Positions 44,303 through 53,284 of a DNA stretch of 64,000 nt are shown piece by piece. The stretch covers positions 5,396 to 69,395 of the forward strand of contig CAZFHI010000007.1 in NCBI GenBank assembly GCA_964518875.1, given 5' to 3'. This stretch comes from DTU024 sp964518875. Lineage in GTDB: Bacteria; Bacillota; Clostridia; Christensenellales; Aristaeellaceae. Each line of letters opens with the position of its first letter. The first letter of the stretch is position 1. A model generated the notes under the pieces. That model saw only the letters and a program-made list of their open reading frames with translations, was not told where the DNA came from and made no database searches. The position numbers and the translations under genes are program-made.

Positions 44303-45655
44303 ATGAAGAAAATGCTTGTAGTAATTTTGGCTCTCTGTATGATTTTGCCTACATTTACAATTGCAGAATCTTTAGATCCAAATGAAAAAGTAACACTAAA
44401 CTTGTTTGGTACAGCAAACTTTGTAGACGTTGGCCCTGATGGTATGATGGACTTGGTATCCGGCGTAGAAATGCCAGGATACAATGAATTGATTTCAGAA
44501 TGGAATAAAATTCATCCAAATGTGGAAATAGTGGTAAAAACTTGTCCATGGGATAGTTGGATAACCTCTATTCAAACAGCCGTACTTGGTGGAGGTGTTG
44601 ATATCATACTCCATGGTGCATCATTAACTGAGCTATGCGAGCCATTGGATTCTTATTTAGAAAAGGATCAAGAATATGCCTCAAAGCTTTTTACAACTGA
44701 AAACAAAAGATTTGGAGACTTAACACAGACTATGGTTGCAGGCATTCAATATGTTATTGAACCATCAATAGCATATTTAGATAACGAAATATTAGAGCAT
44801 TACGGTATTGAAATTCCTGATGCATCTTGGACATGGGATGACCTGCTTGAAATTGCTCGCAAATGCACAGGAATTGATCCTGTAACTGGAAAACAGACAT
44901 ATGGGGTGCAGCTTTGCTATACTGATACGCAGAATGTTTTCCAAAACTATTACCAATTGGCAATGGCATATAATGTTGCGCCAATTACTTATGGTAAAAC
45001 ACCTGCAGAATCAAATATAGATTTTTCAAGCCCAAAGATGCTTAATGTTTTCGATAAGATTAAATTGTTATCTGAATGCTGCTCCCCAAATGTACGTGAA
45101 GGAGCGTACGTTATACATGATCTTACACCTGAAAATGATACGGCGATTCGTTGGAGAACACTTGCATATGATCAGTATAGAAAAATAAAAGCTGCAGGAA
45201 TTGAAGATCGTTTTACATTTATTCCACTTCCAGTAATTGAAGAAGGACCTGCTAAGGGTGCTCAATCTACTTATTTTGGTAGTTATAACATGGCTATAAG
45301 CAAAAACTCTAAGAATAAAGATTGGGCATGGGAGTTTATTAAATTTGTAACTACAGACCCCGCAGCAGTTAAATGGACAATTGCAACTGGGGGTATTCCA
45401 AATTGTGAATACGGAATGGAATTGCTAAAGGATACGATGGGTGATAAGGCAAATGCTCCTATACAGGTGCTTAAAACTTTACCTAAGAACTTTTGCAACA
45501 CTACAAATGAGAATTATGATAACGTAAATTTTGGAACATTTTCAACTTCACTTGTAACTGTATTGAAAGATTTGATTTATGGTACAACAACTCCTGAGGA
45601 AGCCATTTCTGCATGGGAAAAAGCGACTGATGAGTATATGTCTTTCTTGAAGTAA
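44303..45655 (+). CDS. Extracellular sugar-binding protein of an ABC transporter (family 1)
   Basis: 450-aa exported protein. The signal peptide (Lys-Lys, core MLVVILALCMIL, cleavage after about TIA at residue 21) has a Cys within the core but no lipobox at the cleavage site, so it is probably not a lipoprotein. EWNKIHPNVEIVVKTCPWDSW, GGGVDIILHG, DDLLEIARKCTG and KDWAWEFIKFVTTDPAAV are typical of SBP_bac_1. GGAGG lies about 9 bp before the ATG. A stable hairpin follows the stop, which may hold up expression of this gene relative to the enzymes downstream. Confidence 0.9.
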   Translation: MKKMLVVILALCMILPTFTIAESLDPNEKVTLNLFGTANFVDVGPDGMMDLVSGVEMPGYNELISEWNKIHPNVEIVVKTCPWDSWITSIQTAVLGGGVDIILHGASLTELCEPLDSYLEKDQEYASKLFTTENKRFGDLTQTMVAGIQYVIEPSIAYLDNEILEHYGIEIPDASWTWDDLLEIARKCTGIDPVTGKQTYGVQLCYTDTQNVFQNYYQLAMAYNVAPITYGKTPAESNIDFSSPKMLNVFDKIKLLSECCSPNVREGAYVIHDLTPENDTAIRWRTLAYDQYRKIKAAGIEDRFTFIPLPVIEEGPAKGAQSTYFGSYNMAISKNSKNKDWAWEFIKFVTTDPAAVKWTIATGGIPNCEYGMELLKDTMGDKANAPIQVLKTLPKNFCNTTNENYDNVNFGTFSTSLVTVLKDLIYGTTTPEEAISAWEKATDEYMSFLK

Positions 45656-45664
45656 ATTTTTATA

Positions 45665-45694
45665 TGCATGGGGAAAGGAAACTTTCCTCATGCA
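45665..45694 (+). promoter_or_regulatory. Stem-loop in the gap after the binding-protein gene
   Basis: TGCATGGGGAAAGG pairs with CTTTCCTCATGCA around a short loop. There is no T run, so it is more likely an mRNA-stabilising or processing hairpin than a terminator. Confidence 0.4.
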
Positions 45695-45745
45695 AAAGCA
45701 GTTATAAAACAGAACAATTGTTATTTTTAAGGATCGGAGAACATT

Positions 45746-46498
45746 ATGGATAATTCAAACGGATATTTACCAAAGGTGGTCAAACTATTAAATAAAATAG
45801 AAACAGAACAATATGAAAACATTCGCTCCGCAGCAAATCTCATGGCTGATGCAGTTGAAAATGATCGCTTGATTAATGTTTTTGGTGGAGGAGGTCATAC
45901 AACTCTCCCTGTAGGAGAAATGTTTTTTCGCGCAGGAGGATTATGTAATATAAACCCTTGTATGGAAACAGGTCTTTCTGTTTTTAACCAGGCACGTAAA
46001 TATTTAGCTTTAGAACGTTGTCTGTATTATGGGCGTGCTATCATGGAATATTATGACCTAAAAAAAGATGATGTTTTGATTGTGTTTCACAATATAGGAA
46101 CAAACGCTGCTACGATAGACGCTGCACTACAAGCTAAAGAAAGAAACGTGAAAATAATTGCGATTTCATCTTCAGAATGGCAAAATAAGCTTCCTAAAGA
46201 CTATTATCTACGGCATCCATCAAAGAAAAACTTATTTGAATTAGCCGATATTTGTATTGATGATTATAATCCATTAGGTGATACTGTTGTTAAATTAGAT
46301 GGGTTTGATACCACTATAGGTCCAATATCCAATATAACAGATTTTTATATAGCCCATCGTTTGGAAATAGAGTGCGCTAAGCTATGCTTGGCAAGAGGAA
46401 TAAAGCCGCCTTTCTGGCGTAGTGCTAATGTACCTGGTGGAGATGAATTTAATCAAAAAATACTTAAAAAATATTCCCCACGAATTAAAATGCTTTAA
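45746..46498 (+). CDS. SIS-domain (UPF0309-type) sugar phosphate-binding protein, copy 1
   Basis: 250-aa cytoplasmic SIS-fold protein. INVFGGGGHTTLPVGEMFFRAGGL is the first half of the sugar-isomerase fold, DDVLIVFHNIGTNAATIDAAL holds the phosphosugar-binding Ser/Thr-type loop (here IGTN), and the C-terminus has VPGGDEFNQKILKKYSPRIK. Such proteins isomerise or bind phosphosugars and some act as sugar-phosphate etherases or isomerases. It is paralogous to the protein at 50876-51607. The usual SxS of the binding loop is not seen, so the chemistry may be unusual. A GGATCGGAG site precedes the ATG. Confidence 0.85.
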   Translation: MDNSNGYLPKVVKLLNKIETEQYENIRSAANLMADAVENDRLINVFGGGGHTTLPVGEMFFRAGGLCNINPCMETGLSVFNQARKYLALERCLYYGRAIMEYYDLKKDDVLIVFHNIGTNAATIDAALQAKERNVKIIAISSSEWQNKLPKDYYLRHPSKKNLFELADICIDDYNPLGDTVVKLDGFDTTIGPISNITDFYIAHRLEIECAKLCLARGIKPPFWRSANVPGGDEFNQKILKKYSPRIKML

Positions 46499-46516
46499 AA
46501 ATGGAGGACCAGCTTA

Positions 46517-47296
46517 ATGGAGGATCAATTTATCTCTAAACTTTCTATGATGGCAGAAAAGTATTCATTGGCTGATAAACTTTATGCTGAGTTAGACAAT
46601 GGCGCATTTAAAATTTCTTGTAATAAAGGAAATTATAGATTCTTTTATGACTTTAATTCTACAATATCAGAAGATCAATTTATCAATTTACCATTATATC
46701 ACTGGCAAAGCAAGCGTAGATATATTGAACTCTGCAATATTGTTCACAATGATTTTATAGGTCAGCCTATTGCAATGAGGATTCAACATATGGTATCACC
46801 GAATGAGTATGTGAATAGTATTAAGGACATTATAATTTTTGAAAGTAATTTAGTTGAATTTATTACACAACAGAAAATAAAGCGAGTTTTTTCTGATTTT
46901 CATGAAAATACTTATCTTAACTGTATTATGTCTACAGATAATGGAATTAAAATTAGTTTGGAACTAGGATTATTACCAAAGGAATCTGAACCTGTATTGC
47001 TTCATGAAATTATCGGTAAAAAGGGAATAGCTTCTGATGTTACTGTTGATACACAAACACAGCAATATCCCATATATGTTTTTAAAAGTAATGAAACACA
47101 AACTTATTCAGATATAGACAACGAATTATTTGGTTTAAACAATAGTCAAATCGATTGCATAAGGTTTATTCTGAAATTTTTGAAAAATACTAATCACAAA
47201 GACGCTTTGATTGCAGATTTTATGCATATGGAAAGAGTATATAATGCAGTACTTAAAGCAAACAATTTATCAAACTATGTATATGTGGAGGACTAA
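46517..47296 (+). CDS. Hypothetical protein paired with a Gfo/Idh/MocA oxidoreductase
   Basis: 259-aa soluble protein I do not recognise. There is no signal peptide or membrane segment. The N-terminal half has NYRFFYDFNSTISEDQF and LYHWQSKRRYIELC; the second half has mixed strands, KRVFSDFHENTYLNCIMSTDNGIKIS and LLHEIIGKKGIASDVTVD, and ends in helices (LFGLNNSQIDCIRFILKFL). The position 2 bp before the oxidoreductase start, with that gene's ribosome site inside its end, points to tight co-expression, perhaps as a subunit or a degenerate C-terminal dehydrogenase domain (inference). AATGGAGG lies before the ATG. Confidence 0.6.
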   Translation: MEDQFISKLSMMAEKYSLADKLYAELDNGAFKISCNKGNYRFFYDFNSTISEDQFINLPLYHWQSKRRYIELCNIVHNDFIGQPIAMRIQHMVSPNEYVNSIKDIIIFESNLVEFITQQKIKRVFSDFHENTYLNCIMSTDNGIKISLELGLLPKESEPVLLHEIIGKKGIASDVTVDTQTQQYPIYVFKSNETQTYSDIDNELFGLNNSQIDCIRFILKFLKNTNHKDALIADFMHMERVYNAVLKANNLSNYVYVED

Positions 47297-47298
47297 TT

Positions 47299-48372
47299 AT
47301 GAGACAGGTAAAAATGGCGATTTCTTCATTGACTCATGCTCATGTTCGCAAGTATTACGCAACACTTTATGAAAATCCAAAAATTAATTGGGTAGCAGTT
47401 TCTTGTGCAAATGAATATGTTGCTAATGATTTTAAAAAGTATGGCTACGATATCCCAATTTACATGTCGACTGAGAAAATGCTTAAAGAGCATCCGGAAA
47501 TTGAAGGAGTTGTCATAGCGAGCGAAAACAGCAGCCATTATGCAGAAATGGAAATGTGTTGCAAATATGGTAAAGATATTCTATCTATGAAAATCCCCAC
47601 ATTTGACTTAGAAGAATATGATAGAATGATTAAAATGACTGAAGATAATAATATTATTTGCCAAGTTGAGCTTGAAATGCATTATAATGCAAATTGCCGT
47701 AAAGCAATTGAGCTAGCTCAAAGCGGTAAAATAGGCGACATTATTTCCTTTAATGCAACGAATATAACTTTATCACCTGTTTGGGCATTTCCTTGGCAGG
47801 GAATTCCAGAGAAATCTTATGGTAAAAGAGTTTCCATTAAAGATAATGATAAACGCTTTCGCGGAGGAGCATTATGTGATCACCCGCATATTTTTGATAT
47901 GATAAGATGGTGTACCGGTTCAGAATTTGACTATGTTTTTGCGGATGTAGCTGATAATATACGAGATATTGAAGTTGAGGATGTGCTTTTTGTTACCGGT
48001 CAAATGAAAAACGGATGTAAATTCCTTCTGGATCCTTCTTGGTCGCGGCATGAAGAAAAAATTAAACGTCCGGGCCTAGGATGGGAAGTCTTTCCAAAAC
48101 GAATGGAAGTTAATTTTTCAATAGTAGGTACTGAAGGTGTCATTCAGGCCGATTGCTTTGGCCCTAATGTATACTACAATGGTGGTCCTAATAACCGCTA
48201 TACAATTCAATATACATATTTTGATGAATGGATTGGCTTAATGGACGAGTTTTGTAATTGCATATTATATCGTCAGCAACCAAAAATAAATTTAAAGTGG
48301 CACCGCAAAACAATTGAAGCAATGGTTCGTTGCTATGATTCCATTGCCTGTGGGAAACCGGTTTATATTTAA
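47299..48372 (+). CDS. Gfo/Idh/MocA family oxidoreductase
   Basis: 357-aa NAD(P)-dependent sugar or inositol dehydrogenase-like protein. The N-terminal Rossmann part begins VKMAISSLTHAHVRKYYATLYENPKINWVAV (the usual GxGxxG is replaced, with SSLTHAH), then EGVVIASENSSHYAEME. The catalytic Lys position is in DILSMKIP in place of the usual EKP, and the C-terminal domain has GGALCDHPHIFDMIRWCTG, typical of the family. The replaced glycine loop and EKP suggest altered cofactor handling or chemistry. GGAGG sits 8 bp before the ATG. Confidence 0.85.
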   Translation: MRQVKMAISSLTHAHVRKYYATLYENPKINWVAVSCANEYVANDFKKYGYDIPIYMSTEKMLKEHPEIEGVVIASENSSHYAEMEMCCKYGKDILSMKIPTFDLEEYDRMIKMTEDNNIICQVELEMHYNANCRKAIELAQSGKIGDIISFNATNITLSPVWAFPWQGIPEKSYGKRVSIKDNDKRFRGGALCDHPHIFDMIRWCTGSEFDYVFADVADNIRDIEVEDVLFVTGQMKNGCKFLLDPSWSRHEEKIKRPGLGWEVFPKRMEVNFSIVGTEGVIQADCFGPNVYYNGGPNNRYTIQYTYFDEWIGLMDEFCNCILYRQQPKINLKWHRKTIEAMVRCYDSIACGKPVYI

Positions 48373-48393
48373 TGAATAGTAGGAGAAATAAAA

Positions 48394-49425
48394 ATGGCAA
48401 TAAAACATACAGCAGTCAGTTACTACGGATTTAACTATATTGAACATGCAGAAAAAGATTTTCAAGAGATGTTGGAACATGGAGTTGATACAGTAATATT
48501 AGCAATTACGGAATTTGATATGGATTTCTGGTTCCCTAACATAAATAATATTGTGAAAAAAGCTCATGAAATGGGTTTACGTGTAATTGCGGATATTTGG
48601 GGCGTGGGAAAGTTTTTTGGTGGCGAACAAATATCGCTTTTCTTACAAAACAATGTTCATCATCGACAAGTAAGTGCATATACTGGTGAAGTGCTTAATG
48701 CTGCATGCTTTAATACAAATTCTTTTCGCGATTATTTTAACGGACTATGCATGAAACTTGCAAGTGAAACTGAGGTGGATGGTTTTTTCTGGGATGAGCC
48801 TCATTATGCTTATCCTAAGTCATACGCTTCTATAACTGGTGGCGCTGGAGATGATTGGTCATGTCGCTGTCCTGAATGTATGAAAAAATTTTATGAATAC
48901 TATGGGTATGAAATGCCTAAATTTATGAATGACGATGTTAAACATTTTCGATGGAAAGAAGCTATAAAAACTTTATCCGAATGCTCAAAAGCACTTAAGC
49001 AATATAATTCTAAATTAGAGATTACTTGCTGCGTTCACGCTACGATAAATAATTACTATGTAACTGAATTAAGAGGCTTTGACAATTGGGATATGGTAGC
49101 ATCATGTCCATACTTTGATGTTTTCTCTACTACAATTATAAAATGGGATCTTCCGGAAAGCTTTTTTAGAGACGTTACAGAACGAACTGTCAGCACAGCA
49201 AAGAAATATGGAAAAGAATCAGAAAGATGGATTATGGGCTATTTTAAGCGCCCAGATGACTTTAAACAGATAGATAAAGTAGTGGACATGTACGAAGAGG
49301 CCGGTGTTGACCGACTTGCTACGTGGACATATCGTGGAGGTTATGGCACATCTGTTGCTGCGGAGGATGCTTTGGAGTTATGGAATCATATTGGACGAAA
49401 TTATAAACGTATTTTAAAAAAATAG
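48394..49425 (+). CDS. Predicted TIM-barrel glycoside hydrolase-like protein with CxCxxC motif
   Basis: 343-aa cytoplasmic protein without signal peptide. The segment TVILAITEFDMDFWFPNINNIVKKAHEMGLRVIADIWGVGKFFGG and later DGFFWDEPHYAYP are alternating strands and helices of a beta/alpha barrel with an acidic active-site-like Asp-Glu. SCRCPECMKKFYEYYG gives a CxCxxC cluster seen in some uncharacterised GH-like families. It would act on an imported glycoside or sugar derivative; no family number can be assigned with confidence. GGAG lies 10 bp before the ATG. Confidence 0.65.
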   Translation: MAIKHTAVSYYGFNYIEHAEKDFQEMLEHGVDTVILAITEFDMDFWFPNINNIVKKAHEMGLRVIADIWGVGKFFGGEQISLFLQNNVHHRQVSAYTGEVLNAACFNTNSFRDYFNGLCMKLASETEVDGFFWDEPHYAYPKSYASITGGAGDDWSCRCPECMKKFYEYYGYEMPKFMNDDVKHFRWKEAIKTLSECSKALKQYNSKLEITCCVHATINNYYVTELRGFDNWDMVASCPYFDVFSTTIIKWDLPESFFRDVTERTVSTAKKYGKESERWIMGYFKRPDDFKQIDKVVDMYEEAGVDRLATWTYRGGYGTSVAAEDALELWNHIGRNYKRILKK

Positions 49426-49763
49426 ATTGCTTATTATTTTCATTAAAATATAATTGCGTAAAATTATACAAAATATACGATTTAGGTATCATTGGATTTA
49501 TAGTAATAGCATTAAGTTAGGAATAATAAGAATGAATTATATAATTAAAACTATATTATTTGATTTTAACTTATCTCGTAATCTACTATCTAAATTTTGT
49601 TGCTTTATCTTATGAAAGAATACATAGATATATATTCTGAAACGATACTACAATAATGAAATTTGAATTCCTGCGATAAGATGAATGCTTGATTTTACTT
49701 TTCCAATATGATACCGTTTTTATAATGCTTGGGTATAATTATTATTGTTCTAATGAGGCAAAT
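49426..49763. other. Intergenic region before the island regulator
   Basis: About 340 bp, very AT-rich. Two TATAAT boxes (49721-49726 and 49734-49739) precede the regulator, but neither has a good -35 partner. No clear operator palindrome is visible. Confidence 0.4.
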
Positions 49764-50882
49764 ATGGTAAGCGACTATATATTTTCTAATCTTTCTCGTA
49801 GTGCACAGGAATTTTGCCTGCTTCAAGACGAAATTTTGCAAGGCGAGTTTGGTTCTCCTGGTGATCCTTTTATAACGACACGAGAATTAGCAGATAGACA
49901 GCAGATTTCTATAATGACTGCTCATAATGTTTTAAAACAATTATGTGCAGCGGGTTTCTTAGAGTTACGTGGTAAAAAATATTTTTTATCATATAAAAAT
50001 TTAATAGAAGCTCATTTTATCCAAAAAAAAATTATTGGTTTTATTGTTCCTAGCTTGAGCAACGAATTTTATGCATCTTTGTCAGATGCTGTAATAAGAG
50101 CTTTTTACGCAAAGGGATATAGAGTTCTCGTGTTAAGTAATAACTTCTCTTCTGAAGAAGAACGAAAAATCTTTTCACTTTTTGCTCATCTGTCAGTAGC
50201 AGGAATAATTAGCTCAGTGCCAACATCTCCAGAAAATTTCTCTCTTTATAGAGAATGTAATATTCCTTGTGTATTGTTGGCACAATCAATGGATAATTGT
50301 AAATTATCCTCCGTACAAGTGAACAGTTTTGCTGTTTCTCAAAAAGTAGCTCGTCATTTAATTCAAGAAGGCTATAGAAACTTTTTATATATAGGAAGTA
50401 AAAATTTATCATTGAATCGTGATGCACGTTTTATAGGTTACAGCACAGAACTAAAACATAAAAGATACCAGCTTGATGCAAAACATGTACTAAGATTATC
50501 AGTAACTTCAAGGAATGATGAAAAATTTATTTTAAAGCTTATACATCAGCAGAAAGAACCTACTGGAATTTTTTGTTTTCATGATCTTATTGCATCAAAA
50601 TTATATCAAATATGTTCAGCAATTGATAGACATATTCCAGATGATGTAGGTATAGTGGGTTTTGATGACCTGTCTTTTTCTCGGACTTTGTCACCTCCCT
50701 TAACCACTGTACAATATCGCATTGCAAGTATGACAGAAATGGCGTCAAACCTTTTAATTGAAAAAATTAAAAACCCTAAAACGTCTTATGATAATTATTA
50801 CGTTGAACCTAGTCTTATTGTTCGTGAAAGTTCCAAGCTTTCAGAAAGTATGGATATAAAAGAAAAGAGAAATATATGTTGA
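49764..50882 (+). CDS. Transcriptional regulator: GntR-type DNA-binding domain fused to a LacI-type sensor
   Basis: 372-aa regulator from ATG 49764 (GAGG 5 bp upstream; the frame is open from 49689 but without a ribosome site). Residues 1-75 form a winged helix with ITTRELADRQQISIMTAHNVLKQLCAAGFLELRGKKYFL, typical of GntR. From about residue 90 a periplasmic-binding-like sensor follows: IIGFIVPSLSNEFYASLSDAV, SVQVNSFAVSQKVARHLIQEGYRNFLYIG, GIFCFHDLIASKLYQI and DVGIVGFDDLSFSRTLSPPLTTVQ, typical of LacI/AraR-like repressors. It probably binds a sugar or sugar phosphate and controls the surrounding genes. It overlaps the second SIS gene by 7 bp. Confidence 0.88.
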   Translation: MVSDYIFSNLSRSAQEFCLLQDEILQGEFGSPGDPFITTRELADRQQISIMTAHNVLKQLCAAGFLELRGKKYFLSYKNLIEAHFIQKKIIGFIVPSLSNEFYASLSDAVIRAFYAKGYRVLVLSNNFSSEEERKIFSLFAHLSVAGIISSVPTSPENFSLYRECNIPCVLLAQSMDNCKLSSVQVNSFAVSQKVARHLIQEGYRNFLYIGSKNLSLNRDARFIGYSTELKHKRYQLDAKHVLRLSVTSRNDEKFILKLIHQQKEPTGIFCFHDLIASKLYQICSAIDRHIPDDVGIVGFDDLSFSRTLSPPLTTVQYRIASMTEMASNLLIEKIKNPKTSYDNYYVEPSLIVRESSKLSESMDIKEKRNIC

Positions 50883-51607
50883 TGCATGAATACAAAACGC
50901 AAATTTTTAATACACTTAATAAAATATGTTATACACAATCAGAAAAAATAATGCAAGCTGCCAGGAAAGCTAAAGAAGTAATAAAAAAAGATGGGATAAT
51001 ATATGTTTTTGGCTGTGGGCATTCTGGGATTTTATCTGAAGAAACTTTTTACAGAGCAGGAGGATTGGGATGTGTGGCACCAATTTTTTTCCCTCCGCTA
51101 ATGTTGAATGTAAGCGCTTCAAAGAGCAGCAAGCTCGAAAAACAATCAGGCTTAGCTCAGCAGATTCTTAATGAATACAAGTTTACGAATCACGATTTAT
51201 TTTTTTGTGTTTCTACATCCGGTATTAACGCGGTTCCTTTAGAGGTAACTGAAACAGTGCGCAGTCAAGGTGTTTTTACAGTCGCTATATGCTCAAGTGC
51301 GTATTTTGATAATTCTTCTTCTTTCTGTAATGGACGACATTTATACAAATTGGCAGATATTTGGATTGATAATTTGGTTCCATATGGTGATGCTTGTTTA
51401 CAGCCCAAAGGCTCTAATTTTAATACTACACCATTATCTACTATTGCAGGCGCTTTTATTATAAACAGTATTTTAGCGGAAGCTATAGAACTTGCTATAG
51501 CGGACAAAATAGATGTGCCTATCTATTTAAGTGGCAATATTCCTGGGGGGTCAGAAGAAAACACTAAAATATTGAAACGTTATTTACCACGTATAAAAGG
51601 ATTATAG
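50876..51607 (+). CDS. SIS-domain (UPF0309-type) sugar phosphate-binding protein, copy 2
   Basis: 243-aa paralogue of the protein at 45746-46498. It shares the glycine loop VFGCGHSGILSEETFYRAGGL, KFTNHDLFFCVSTSGINAVPLEV (the phosphosugar loop STSG, intact here) and the C-terminal NIPGGSEENTKILKRYLPRIKGL. Because the sugar-binding STSG loop is canonical in this copy and altered in copy 1, the two may play different roles, for example isomerase and regulator or a heteromer (inference). It overlaps the regulator gene and precedes the kinase by 18 bp. Confidence 0.85.
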   Translation: MLMHEYKTQIFNTLNKICYTQSEKIMQAARKAKEVIKKDGIIYVFGCGHSGILSEETFYRAGGLGCVAPIFFPPLMLNVSASKSSKLEKQSGLAQQILNEYKFTNHDLFFCVSTSGINAVPLEVTETVRSQGVFTVAICSSAYFDNSSSFCNGRHLYKLADIWIDNLVPYGDACLQPKGSNFNTTPLSTIAGAFIINSILAEAIELAIADKIDVPIYLSGNIPGGSEENTKILKRYLPRIKGL

Positions 51608-51625
51608 ATTATAAAGAGGATATAT

Positions 51626-52573
51626 ATGCAACATAAGAAACCTAATATTATAACTATGGGCCTAGGAGGCAAATCTGTTTTCTTAAATATTAATCATTTT
51701 CACAACCCGGGGGAAACTGTTCATGCAAACAGTATGTTTGTTGAGCCAGGAGGAAAAGCATATAATCAGGCTGTGGCTGCTTCACGTTTAGGAGCTGATG
51801 TGATTTTTATTGGCGCAATGGGAAATGATGATTCCCAAAAATTGTGCTGCGAAAATTTAAAAAGTGAAAATGTTCTTCCAATTATTGAGATAATTGCAGA
51901 TAAAAATACTGCCTTTGCTTGCGTGCTTACTGATAGTAAAGGAGAAAACAGGGTTTCGGTTTTTGGAGGAGCTGCAGAGCAACTATCAAAAGGTTTTATA
52001 TATAAACATGAAGAACTTATTTCACGATGTTCATGTATGTTGTTAAGCCTTGAAGCTCCTATAGATACCATAAGAACAGCGCTTAATATATGCAAGAAAT
52101 ATGATGTATTTACCATATTGAACCCGGCACCTGCAATTCCTCTGGAACTAGAGCTTTTACTTTCTGTTGATTTAATAACTCCCAATTTACAAGAGGCAAC
52201 TTCTCTTTTGCGCTTACAAAATCAAACAGATATTAAAACATTAGCTAAATCCCTAAATCAGCATGGTTTTAGAAAAGCAGTGGTAACATTAGGTGAAAAT
52301 GGTTCATTAGTGTTGGATGATAGCTATGCTTGGCTTTTTCCTGCGTTGCCATCTAAGGCTGTAGATACAACTGGCGCTGGAGATACTTTTAATGCAGCTT
52401 TAGCGGTATTTATTGCGGAAGGTCATTCATTATTTGAATCTGCAATTTATGCGACAAATGCATCTTCATTTTGTGTAAGTCATGCTAATGTAATGGACTC
52501 ATTACCAACAAAAAAACAACTGTTAAATATGTATCATGAAATAAAACCAATACAAATTTTTAAATTTGATTAA
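51626..52573 (+). CDS. PfkB family carbohydrate kinase (ribokinase-like)
   Basis: 315-aa kinase that phosphorylates a sugar using ATP. GGKAYNQAVAASRLGADVIFIGAMG is the N-terminal PfkB signature, NPAPAIPLE and TPNLQEATSL follow, and DTTGAGDTFNAALAVF near residue 255 holds the catalytic Asp and anion hole. AAAGAGG is upstream of the ATG. It is the last intact gene of the locus. The sugar is not identifiable; it is probably the monosaccharide delivered by the locus. Confidence 0.9.
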   Translation: MQHKKPNIITMGLGGKSVFLNINHFHNPGETVHANSMFVEPGGKAYNQAVAASRLGADVIFIGAMGNDDSQKLCCENLKSENVLPIIEIIADKNTAFACVLTDSKGENRVSVFGGAAEQLSKGFIYKHEELISRCSCMLLSLEAPIDTIRTALNICKKYDVFTILNPAPAIPLELELLLSVDLITPNLQEATSLLRLQNQTDIKTLAKSLNQHGFRKAVVTLGENGSLVLDDSYAWLFPALPSKAVDTTGAGDTFNAALAVFIAEGHSLFESAIYATNASSFCVSHANVMDSLPTKKQLLNMYHEIKPIQIFKFD

Positions 52574-52644
52574 CTTTACTTATTAAACGGTATATAAAGA
52601 TTAAAACATTGCCAGCGTCTGCTTGTTTAATAAATATATTTAAA

Positions 52645-53080
52645 ATTTTTTCTTAGAGTAGCATTTTTTAGGAAGCATGAAGTATGCATATAAGGCAAGC
52701 GTATAGGACGATAAAAACCATAAGTATAAGCTATTTATAGTCAGCGGCAAATTGAAAGCCTGTTTTAATATGGCTTTTAATCCATTGCCAGCAAGGCTTG
52801 CCAATATAATAATCATAACAGGAAGGCTTGTTATGGTTTTCGCTTTCTTGTATATGAATTTAAAGTAAGCGGAAGCTGGATAAACACCACCAAACTTGTA
52901 AACAGAAATACCGTGGGAACATTTATGGCATAAAATGCAGCCAAATCTTCAATAGGAGAAAAGATTGCTATTAAGCCGCTTAAAAACATGCCTGCTACAA
53001 GCATAACAATGGTAAACATATAGTTTGTAAGGTACCTGCTTTTGCTACTTCAGAGCTTTTAATATCAAAATTTTATAAAT
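52645..53080 (-). pseudogene. ABC-2 permease remnant (YtrC/D-like)
   Basis: Membrane-protein fragments in successive frames on the minus strand: SSEVAKAGTLQT near 53.05 kb, then MFTIVMLVAGMFLSGL.AIFSPIEDLAAFYAINVPTVFLF (52831-53019), then after another shift SLPVMIIILASLAGNGLKA and WFLSSYTLALYAYFMLPKK near 52.65-52.80 kb. At least two frameshifts. This matches the C-terminal half of a small ABC-2 permease following an ATPase, as in YtrA-type operons. Confidence 0.6.
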
Positions 53081-53284
53081 CGGGTCTATGCAGGATTTTT
53101 ATCCTACTATGAATGGGTATGATGTGAAGAGTAGAGAAAAAACTGCAACAAACCGATGATTTAAATAAGGCTTTTTGCTATTTTTAAGTAAAAAACGTTT
53201 AAAATAACGGGTATAAGCATATTTTTTATAGTTAAATACGGCTTTATAGATAAGATATCAAGTTTAATAATTTTTTAATATTCA

